Origin: an uncultured Clostridia bacterium
Lineage (GTDB): Bacteria > Bacillota > Clostridia > Oscillospirales > Acutalibacteraceae
NCBI GenBank assembly: GCA_947168445.1
Contig: CAMVLW010000008.1
Span: 1-60,738 of the forward strand
Length of the DNA stretch: 60,738 nucleotides
Direction of reading: 5' to 3'
Part shown: in pieces, positions 55,463-60,738 of the stretch
Position numbering within the stretch: the first letter of the stretch is position 1
Layout of the letters: every line of letters starts with the position of its first letter
Made by a program: the position numbers and the translations under genes
The notes under the pieces: model-generated
What the model saw: only the letters and a program-made list of their open reading frames with translations
Database searches by the model: none
What the model was told of the DNA's origin: nothing

Positions 55463-55472
55463 TGTGCACATT
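55461..55472. promoter_or_regulatory. Palindrome at the -35 of the rnf promoter, candidate operator
   Basis: AATGTGCACATT is a perfect 12-bp palindrome touching the -35 box of rnf and lying between rnf and the divergent Crp/Fnr gene. It matches neither the usual Rex nor the usual CRP consensus exactly. Confidence 0.4.
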
Positions 55473-55549
55473 TACCATATATAAATTTCCTTTTTGTGCA
55501 ATTAGACAGTTTAATCGCAATTTTCTATGAGAATAAAGCCGCAATTAAG

Positions 55550-55577
55550 TTGCATTTGCAAAAATATGTGTTATAAT
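55550..55577 (+). promoter_or_regulatory. Promoter of the Crp/Fnr-family gene
   Basis: TTGCAT (55550-55555), 16 nt, TATAAT (55572-55577); GGGAGG and the ATG follow closely. Confidence 0.7.
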
Positions 55578-55607
55578 ATGAAGCAGTGTGTCTATAGGGA
55601 GGACAAA

Positions 55608-56312
55608 ATGGGAAATTACAAGGATTTGCTGCTGACGGAAAACAGGAAAATTTTGAAAAGCCATTCGTTCTTTTCGGGGCTGAGCGACGGGGAAATCACG
55701 GAATTCATCAACTTTGCCAAGCCGGAATTTCTGGAGCTTGCGCCCGGAGAAATTGTGTCCATGCAGCCCGGCACCGAGCCAAAGCTGGGCGTGGTGCTTG
55801 CGGGCAACATCAAGCTGTACTCAATTGATTATGACGGCAACAAAATGATGATTAACTCGCTGTACGGCAAGGGAACCGTGGGCTCCATGCAGTTTATGAT
55901 GGAACGCTACAACCTGCTGCTTGAAATCGTCGCGGATTCCGCGAGCAAGCTTGCGCTTTTTTCGCCTTCTTCGCTGTTAGTCACAAATGAACAGGCGGCG
56001 GCGCTTCAGCACAAGGTATTTGTCAATGTGGTGATGTCGCAGCGGGAACTGTTTATCCGCCTGGCGGAGCATTTGATGTGCCTGTCGCAAAAGTCCATTC
56101 GCGGCAAGATTTTGCGCTTTTTAAAGATTCAGAGCGAGCACTGCTGCTCCTATGAATTTGACATTCCCTTTACCCGCGAGGAATTCGCTTCCTTTCTGGC
56201 GGTTGACCGCGCTTCACTGTCGCGCTCGCTGGGAGAACTGAAACGCGAGGGCATTATTGCGTTCAACAAGAACCATTTTAAGATTCTGACAACACAGCAT
56301 TTTCAGTTTTGA
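55608..56312 (+). CDS. Crp/Fnr-family transcription regulator, 234 aa
   Basis: N-terminal cNMP-type beta-roll sensor (about 15-125; LAGNIKLYSIDYDGNKMMIN) and a C-terminal winged HTH (about 160-228; PFTREEFASFLAVDRASLSRSLGELKREG), the YeiL/FlxA-like form common in Clostridia. No N-terminal FNR Fe-S cysteine cluster is visible; the cysteines at C-C-S-Y are isolated. ATG at 55608 with GGGAGG chosen. Divergent from rnfC, so control of rnf by this protein is a fair guess. Confidence 0.92.
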   Translation: MGNYKDLLLTENRKILKSHSFFSGLSDGEITEFINFAKPEFLELAPGEIVSMQPGTEPKLGVVLAGNIKLYSIDYDGNKMMINSLYGKGTVGSMQFMMERYNLLLEIVADSASKLALFSPSSLLVTNEQAAALQHKVFVNVVMSQRELFIRLAEHLMCLSQKSIRGKILRFLKIQSEHCCSYEFDIPFTREEFASFLAVDRASLSRSLGELKREGIIAFNKNHFKILTTQHFQF

Positions 56313-56404
56313 CCGTCTGCGGCTGCAGCGGCGGCGGAGAAGTTATAAGGTATAAGTTAGCGCGAATGGAACAGTAAGGATATTTTAAAACAAGAGGGAC
56401 AACT

Positions 56405-57112
56405 ATGACAAAAAGAACCTTTCGGCGTGCCTTTAAGGACAGTCTGCCGATTATGGCGGGATATTTGGCGCTGGGAATCGGCTACGGCGTGCTGCTGCAA
56501 AGCAAGGGCTACAGCTTTTGGTGGGCGATTCTGATGAGCGTCACCATGTTTGCGGGCTCGGGGCAATACGCGGGCGTTGACTTTATGGCAAGCGGCGCGT
56601 CGCTTTTGACAACCGCGTTTATGACGCTGATTATCAACTGCCGCCACTTTTTCTACGGCGTGTCGCTGCTCGACAAATACCGCGGCACAGGTGTGTTTAA
56701 GCCTTATTTGATTTTCGGCTTGACGGACGAAACCTATTCCATCACCGCCACGGTGAAACTGGACGACACCATTGACGCGAAAAAATATTACTTCTTCCTC
56801 ACCGCTCTCAACCACAGCTACTGGATAACCGGCTGCGTGCTCGGCGCGGTGCTGGGCATGTTTCTGCCGTTTTCAAGCGAGGGCATTGACTTTGCCATGA
56901 CCGCGCTGTTTATTGTGATTATGGTGGAGCAATGGCTTGATTCCAAGGAGCATTTGCCCGCGCTGCTGGGCGTCGGCACCACGGTTTTGTGCCTGATCAT
57001 CTTCGGCGCGGAATACTTTATTGTGCCCGCGCTGGCGTTTATCGCGGCGGAGCTGATGATTTTCCGCAAAAAGCTGGACAAAACAACAGAGGAGGCGAAG
57101 GCTGATGACTAA
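56405..57112 (+). CDS. azlC: AzlC-family branched-chain amino acid exporter, large subunit
   Basis: 235 aa, about seven TM helices, AzlC/YgaZ signature FKDSLPIMAGYLALGIGYGV and GSGQYAGVDFMASGAS, INCRHFFYGVSL. Works with AzlD to export branched-chain amino acids or analogues. The 56313-56404 gap has TTATAA-rich repeat remnants and no clear promoter. Confidence 0.94.
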   Translation: MTKRTFRRAFKDSLPIMAGYLALGIGYGVLLQSKGYSFWWAILMSVTMFAGSGQYAGVDFMASGASLLTTAFMTLIINCRHFFYGVSLLDKYRGTGVFKPYLIFGLTDETYSITATVKLDDTIDAKKYYFFLTALNHSYWITGCVLGAVLGMFLPFSSEGIDFAMTALFIVIMVEQWLDSKEHLPALLGVGTTVLCLIIFGAEYFIVPALAFIAAELMIFRKKLDKTTEEAKADD

Positions 57113-57431
57113 CCTCCACCCCCTGTTTCAGGTGCTGATTATGGCGGCAGTGATTGCCTTTACGCGGTTTTTACCGTTTATCGCCTTTCCCGAAGGCAGA
57201 AAAAGACCCGCTGTGATTACATATTTGGGCAGTGTGCTTCCATATGCTATTATAGGTATGCTGGTGGTGTATTGCTTTAAGGGCGTGTCGGTGTTTCAGT
57301 ATCCCTACGGATTGCCGGAACTGATTGCCGCGGCGTTTGTGGTGGGTATGCACGTTTGGCTGCGCAACACGCTGATCAGCGTATTCGGCGGCGTTGCGGT
57401 GTATATGCTGCTGGTGCAGCTTGTGTTTTAA
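57105..57431 (+). CDS. azlD: AzlD-family branched-chain amino acid exporter, small subunit
   Basis: 108 aa, four TM helices, AzlD/YgaH pattern (ITRxLPF-like [31 protein letters not shown]). The ATG overlaps the azlC end by 8 nt. Confidence 0.93.
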   Translation: MTNLHPLFQVLIMAAVIAFTRFLPFIAFPEGRKRPAVITYLGSVLPYAIIGMLVVYCFKGVSVFQYPYGLPELIAAAFVVGMHVWLRNTLISVFGGVAVYMLLVQLVF

Positions 57432-57445
57432 AGAAGGGAATTTTT

Positions 57446-58009
57446 ATGAGTATCATTGAACTGTTTATTCTCGCCGTGGGGCTTTCAATGGACGCCTTCG
57501 CGGTGTCAATCTGCAAGGGCTTGTCTGTCAGAACGCTCAAAGCGCGGCACTGCGCCGTTGCGGGCGCGTGGTTCGGCGGCTTTCAGGCGCTTATGCCGCT
57601 GGTTGGCTGGGCGCTGGGCAGGCAGTTTGAAAGCTTTATCAAGAGCATTGACCACTGGATTGCCTTTGCCCTGCTCGGCATTATCGGCGCGAACATGATT
57701 CGCGAGGCGCTGAAAAAGGAGGAGGAAACGCTCAACGACTCCTTTTCCGTCAAGGTCATGCTGCCGCTCGCCGTTGCCACCAGCATTGACGCGCTGGCGG
57801 TGGGCGTGACCTTCGCGTTCCTCTCGGTCAGCATTGTTCCCGCGATTTTGCTGATTGGCGTCACCACCTTTGCCCTCTCCGCCGCGGGCGTAAAAATCGG
57901 CAACGTGTTCGGCGCGAAATACAAATCCAAAGCGGAATTCGCGGGCGGCGTGATTTTGATTTTGCTGGGCGTTAAGATATTGATAGAACACCTCTTTTTC
58001 AATGCGTAA
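57446..58009 (+). CDS. mntP: Manganese efflux pump MntP
   Basis: 187 aa, six TM helices. The two inverted halves each carry the conserved acidic motif: [15 protein letters not shown] and [15 protein letters not shown]. Exports Mn2+. Sits 14 nt after azlD, probably on the same transcript; no yybP-ykoY-type riboswitch is visible. A short antisense-strand transcript may end just beyond its stop (58015-58089). Confidence 0.95.
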   Translation: MSIIELFILAVGLSMDAFAVSICKGLSVRTLKARHCAVAGAWFGGFQALMPLVGWALGRQFESFIKSIDHWIAFALLGIIGANMIREALKKEEETLNDSFSVKVMLPLAVATSIDALAVGVTFAFLSVSIVPAILLIGVTTFALSAAGVKIGNVFGAKYKSKAEFAGGVILILLGVKILIEHLFFNA

Positions 58010-58014
58010 CAGCG

Positions 58015-58047
58015 CAAAAAACACACTCAGCCGAAACCGAGTGTGTG
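58015..58047 (-). terminator. Terminator of a short - strand transcript
   Basis: ACACACTC and GAGTGTGT pair around a 10-nt loop, followed on the - strand by TTTTTT. No T-run on the + strand. Confidence 0.75.
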
Positions 58048-58089
58048 GAATTCGTTGTTTATCCTCCTATGCTTCTGGTAATCCATGTG
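58015..58089 (-). ncRNA. Candidate small RNA or micro-gene, about 75 nt
   Basis: A - strand promoter (58096-58124) is followed only ~42 nt later by the terminator hairpin. The predicted RNA contains an unpaired TAGGAGG and a 19-codon frame (MDYQKHRRINNEFHTLGFG) whose translation is doubtful, since the AGGAGG lies inside it. May act as an sRNA by pairing or by mimicking a ribosome site; inference. Confidence 0.4.
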
Positions 58090-58095
58090 TTTATT

Positions 58096-58124
58096 ATTTT
58101 ACCATGAATCAGAAAATATAGCAA
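58096..58124 (-). promoter_or_regulatory. Promoter of the candidate small RNA
   Basis: On the - strand TTGCTA (58124-58119), 17 nt, TAAAAT (58101-58096). Confidence 0.5.
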
Positions 58125-58192
58125 TAACAACTCACAGTTTTCTAATAACGGCAGCCACAGAAAAATCAGCTCAAAGACTGCTTATAAATTCT

Positions 58193-58236
58193 AATGCTGC
58201 ACTCCGCAAAACCACCGGGTGCAGCATTTTGTTTTT
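58193..58236 (+). terminator. Terminator, probably for azlCD-mntP
   Basis: AATGCTGCAC and GTGCAGCATT pair, then TTGTTTTT. Of the 58010-58430 gap, the part from 58237 to 58380 shows nothing firm; short - strand frames there look like decayed coding sequence. Confidence 0.7.
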
Positions 58237-58380
58237 GCTCTTTAATTACCACTAAAGCCAACAACAGCATTTTCAGCACGGCTTTCTTTGTTTCAAGCGG
58301 TGCAAATTTTGAACGTCTTAACCGGTATCAGCCAATCTCTGTTAAGAGGATGAATCAGCGAAGAAAATGAAAAATATATA

Positions 58381-58409
58381 TTGACATACCCTATTATATA
58401 GGGTATAAT
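58381..58409 (+). promoter_or_regulatory. Consensus promoter of the toxin-antitoxin pair with embedded operator
   Basis: TTGACA (58381-58386), 17 nt, TATAAT (58404-58409). ATACCCTAT and ATAGGGTAT, separated by 3 nt (58386-58406), form a perfect 9-bp inverted repeat spanning the spacer, well placed for autorepression by the HTH antitoxin. Confidence 0.88.
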
Positions 58410-58430
58410 ATCTTTGAAAGAAGTGACAGT

Positions 58431-58769
58431 ATGACAAGGGAATTTATTATGCTTCCGGAATTTGACCGTAAGTGGGCTGAAATGGGGCTCACTGACAAAG
58501 AGCTTAAAGCCTTGCAGGAGGAACTGACGATTAATCCCACAAAAGGTGATGTAATGCAAGGCACCGGAGGTTTACGAAAAATCCGAATTGCCTTTGAGGG
58601 CAGAGGAAAAAGCGGCAGCGCAAGAGTTTGCTATGTCGATTTTGCGGTTTATGAGCGTATTTATCTAATCACAGCATATGCTAAAGATGAGAAAGATAAT
58701 CTGTCTAAATCCGAGCGCAATGAAGTAAAAAAGCTAATCAAAATTTTGGAAGCAACTATCAGGAGATGA
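58431..58769 (+). CDS. higB: HigB/RelE-type toxin, 112 aa
   Basis: A RelE-superfamily mRNA interferase-like protein: TKGDVMQGTGGLRKIRIAFE, GKSGSARVCYVDFAVYERIY, LITAYAKDEKDNLSKSERNE with the family's K-x-E/K-D-x-L-S ending. Toxin gene first, as in higBA. Four bases before the antitoxin start. Confidence 0.9.
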   Translation: MTREFIMLPEFDRKWAEMGLTDKELKALQEELTINPTKGDVMQGTGGLRKIRIAFEGRGKSGSARVCYVDFAVYERIYLITAYAKDEKDNLSKSERNEVKKLIKILEATIRR

Positions 58770-58773
58770 TGAT

Positions 58774-59085
58774 ATGAGCGTTTATGAAAGCATTTTAAAA
58801 GGCTTAAATGAAGCAATCGAATACGAAAAAGGAAATATTCCGGCACGGACTGCAAAATGCACGGTTAGCCCTGTTCCCGATTTCAGTTCGGAAGAAATCA
58901 AAGACATCCGTCTCGGCTTTGGTATGACGCAGATTACGTTTGCCGAGGTGATGGGTGTATCTGTCAAAACGGTTGAAGCGTGGGAAGCCGGCACCAATAA
59001 ACCGATTGGCGCGGCAAGGCGGCTTCTCAGCGTATTGAAAGCCGACCCGAATTTGCTCGTCAAAAACAATATTATCAGTGCATAA
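58774..59085 (+). CDS. higA: HigA-type antitoxin with HTH domain, 103 aa
   Basis: Xre/Cro-type HTH at about 40-95 (IRLGFGMTQITFAEVMGVSV-K-T-V-E-A-W-E-A-G), preceded by a short N-terminal toxin-binding part (MSVYESILKGLNEAIEYEKG). Typical of HigA-2/NadS proteins. GGAG before the ATG. Should repress the shared promoter. Confidence 0.9.
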   Translation: MSVYESILKGLNEAIEYEKGNIPARTAKCTVSPVPDFSSEEIKDIRLGFGMTQITFAEVMGVSVKTVEAWEAGTNKPIGAARRLLSVLKADPNLLVKNNIISA

Positions 59086-59096
59086 ACCAAAATGCT

Positions 59097-59138
59097 ACGC
59101 CCCTTGATAAGCAGATTGACTTATCAAGGGGCGTTTTT
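59097..59138 (+). terminator. Terminator of the toxin-antitoxin operon
   Basis: ACGCCCCTTGATAAG and CTTATCAAGGGGCGT form a perfect 15-bp stem with an 8-nt loop, then TTTT. Confidence 0.85.
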
Positions 59139-59187
59139 ATATAATTTCAAAAATGCTTATGAACAGCCTGATACCATACACTGCTTT

Positions 59188-60129
59188 TTAATCCGATTTG
59201 TTTTGGTACCATTTTGATTGCCTTAGATTATACCGGCAATAACAGCCTAATACTCTCTCTTCAAGTTCCTTCCATTTGTAGGAATGAACGTTTCTTTTGC
59301 TATGCGGAACAAACTCATTCGCGGGCGGTTCTGCGTCTGAAAAATTACCCAGAAAAACCAGTGACTTCGGAATATTTCTTTCAGATGTTGTAATCATACT
59401 CATTCGGTATTGCGGCAAAAATCCATATTCATCTGTCGGATATGAAAGCTTTGATTTTTCAGCAATATCTTCTTCATACCGCGAGCAGTCGATTGGAAAA
59501 AAGCGTTCTTCATATCTTGTGAATGTTGTCTGCACATATGGCAGCTTATTAAAGTCTTCCGTACTTTTGGGAAGCTCACGGTTAACGCAGAGTTTTATCC
59601 GAATGATTGGAATGGTATGATTAGGATACCATACGCTTTCATCAACCTTTTGCAAGAGCAAATATCCCTCATAAAAGCCCAACTCCTTTGATTTTTCCGA
59701 GTGCATTTGGTAAGCGAAAACATCGCCTGTTTTCCAAGAACAACGGAACTGCTTTTCCTTTTTCAGCCTTTTTCGTTTCGGCTGAGGCTGCATAAGCTTA
59801 TCCTTTAATTCCAGCAAGACTTTTTCTCTTTCGGCTGCAAGAGGGTTATTATCTCTGTTCCATTCCTCTAAATCCGCACCGTTGTCAATGATTTCGAGCG
59901 CGGCTTCCTTCACTTCCGTTTCCAAGCGTCCATAGTTCCATTGTATGTCAGCTAAAGCAAGCCAAAACAGCACACTGTCTTCTTCGTCCTCCAACTCTTC
60001 ACTGAATGCTGCTTTTAAATTCGCATACGCGTCTTTATCCGAAAACCCTGACAATAACATTTCGTCATATTCTGTTTTCACATCTTGTGCCAAATCATTT
60101 TCATAGATTCCGGGTCCCCATACTCCCAT
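59188..60129 (-). CDS. DUF4259-like protein, 313 aa
   Basis: The N-terminus MGVWGPGIYENDLAQDVKTE matches the M-G-x-W-G-x-G-x-x-x-[ND]-D-x-A-x-D start of DUF4259-like proteins. An acidic helical region follows (to about 120), then a basic linker (KRKRLKKEKQ) and a ~180-residue beta-rich domain (CSWKTGDVFAYQMHSEKSKE) that I cannot name. No signal or TM. ATG at 60129 with AAAGGAG. Function unknown; such proteins sometimes occur near immunity or toxin genes. Confidence 0.75.
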   Translation of the reverse strand: MGVWGPGIYENDLAQDVKTEYDEMLLSGFSDKDAYANLKAAFSEELEDEEDSVLFWLALADIQWNYGRLETEVKEAALEIIDNGADLEEWNRDNNPLAAEREKVLLELKDKLMQPQPKRKRLKKEKQFRCSWKTGDVFAYQMHSEKSKELGFYEGYLLLQKVDESVWYPNHTIPIIRIKLCVNRELPKSTEDFNKLPYVQTTFTRYEERFFPIDCSRYEEDIAEKSKLSYPTDEYGFLPQYRMSMITTSERNIPKSLVFLGNFSDAEPPANEFVPHSKRNVHSYKWKELEERVLGCYCRYNLRQSKWYQNKSD

Positions 60130-60179
60130 CGTTTTCTCCTTTCGGGCTTGCTGCGTATCACACAAACGATTATTTCATC

Positions 60180-60635
60180 TTATGTTTCTTTTAACGCCCT
60201 CATATAACACGCGACAACAATCATCAGGATAATTTTGAATAATAAACCAATCAATAAACAATTTCCCCTGTTCCAAACATTAAAAGCATAAAAAAGCAGC
60301 GGTACCCTGTTAATCATATCGAGCGCAAGGATAATCAAAGCTATATAACACCCGGCTTTTTTCTTTAAGAACAGCAACACGCAGGCAGTCAGTACCGCCG
60401 CCATCAAAATGATGATAATTGCAAGCATGATATAGATCTCATAAACGCCGTTTGCTTCATCATCGACTGCCAAGAAAAGCAAAAGCGTATATACCGGTTC
60501 AAGTAAAAATGCCTGCAATAAATTATCAATGACGTTAAGCGGTACAAAAGCGATTAGCAATGATGACACAAATACAACCAACATAGAGATAGAAGTTATC
60601 ACTCTTAGTGTATTCTGCTTTATATGAATATCCAT
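60180..60635 (-). CDS. Small integral membrane protein, 151 aa
   Basis: About five hydrophobic helices, covering most of the protein, with no conserved motif I recognise. GGAGAG before the ATG. Lies 50 nt upstream of the DUF4259-like gene in the same direction, so they may share a transcript. Beyond 60636 no further gene start is seen. Confidence 0.7.
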   Translation of the reverse strand: MDIHIKQNTLRVITSISMLVVFVSSLLIAFVPLNVIDNLLQAFLLEPVYTLLLFLAVDDEANGVYEIYIMLAIIIILMAAVLTACVLLFLKKKAGCYIALIILALDMINRVPLLFYAFNVWNRGNCLLIGLLFKIILMIVVACYMRALKET

Positions 60636-60738
60636 AAATCACACTCTCCGTCCTAATCATAACACAGGAACATAAGTAAAACGAAAGCAGCCGATATAGT
60701 CATCAATTCCAAGACTGCTCGAAATGAAGTTTCAAACT

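Noticed and set aside
55461-55472. Rex operator at rnf
   Set aside because: AATGTGCACATT lacks the TTGTTAA/TTAACAA or TTGTGAA/TTCACAA arms; reported only as an unassigned palindrome.
58240-58380. Decayed protein gene on the - strand upstream of the toxin
   Set aside because: A short frame (MLLLALVVIKEQKQNAAPGG...) is open, but there is no ribosome site and no family I recognise; too weak to list.

Overview
The window looks like the chromosome of a Gram-positive, anaerobic, spore-forming Clostridia of the Ruminococcus/Oscillospirales type. The evidence is a complete rnfCDGEAB operon, a class III (Firmicutes-type) fructose-1,6-bisphosphatase, a spoVAD gene, a type I dockerin on a leucine-rich-repeat protein, ER-type (SipW) signal peptidases, an FHA-FtsW fusion and AGGAGG ribosome sites. 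No rRNA, tRNA, CRISPR array, transposase or phage block was seen. The species cannot be named from the sequence alone.

Region 1 (0.1-21.7 kb, all - strand) is the most unusual part. A consensus promoter at 21658-21686 starts a co-directional run of 11 genes ending at a terminator at 6705-6733: three TasA/camelysin-like membrane or fibre proteins, a SipW-type signal peptidase, a membrane-anchored McrB-family AAA+ NTPase, a DUF2357 (McrC N-domain-like) protein in which a ~375-residue coiled coil replaces the usual nuclease, four more SipW-type secreted proteins, and a second SipW. Most junctions are 3-30 nt; four are longer (83-205 nt). Six of the seven secreted proteins share a W-x-E-G-x-D signature, degenerate in one, although their sequences are otherwise diverse. 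A separately promoted giant secreted protein (2118 aa) and a lipoprotein follow. My reading is a surface-fibre assembly locus with an McrBC-derived NTPase/coiled-coil machine built in. I do not know a description of this combination.

Region 2 (22-35.7 kb, - strand) is mostly housekeeping: ftsW (with FHA domain)-pbpA-secA; fbp; a VanZ-family protein with an uncharacterised nucleotidyltransferase; spoVAD; recQ.

Region 3 (35.7-46.5 kb, - strand) is a second surface unit: a 2537-aa giant paralogous in its signal peptide, a 48-aa peptide gene with a TTG start, and a BspA-like LRR/dockerin protein. The giant has a long 5' leader that can fold into a branched RNA. Upstream lies a VanW-family membrane protein.

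Region 4 (46.7-60.7 kb) holds a UgtP/MGDG-synthase-like glycosyltransferase overlapping a serpin-like lipoprotein, a GNAT acetyltransferase, the Rnf operon divergent from a Crp/Fnr regulator, azlCD-mntP, a possible small RNA, a HigBA-type toxin-antitoxin pair with a palindromic operator inside its promoter, a DUF4259-like protein and a small membrane protein. Intergenic spaces carry several families of short palindromic repeats, some of which form terminators.
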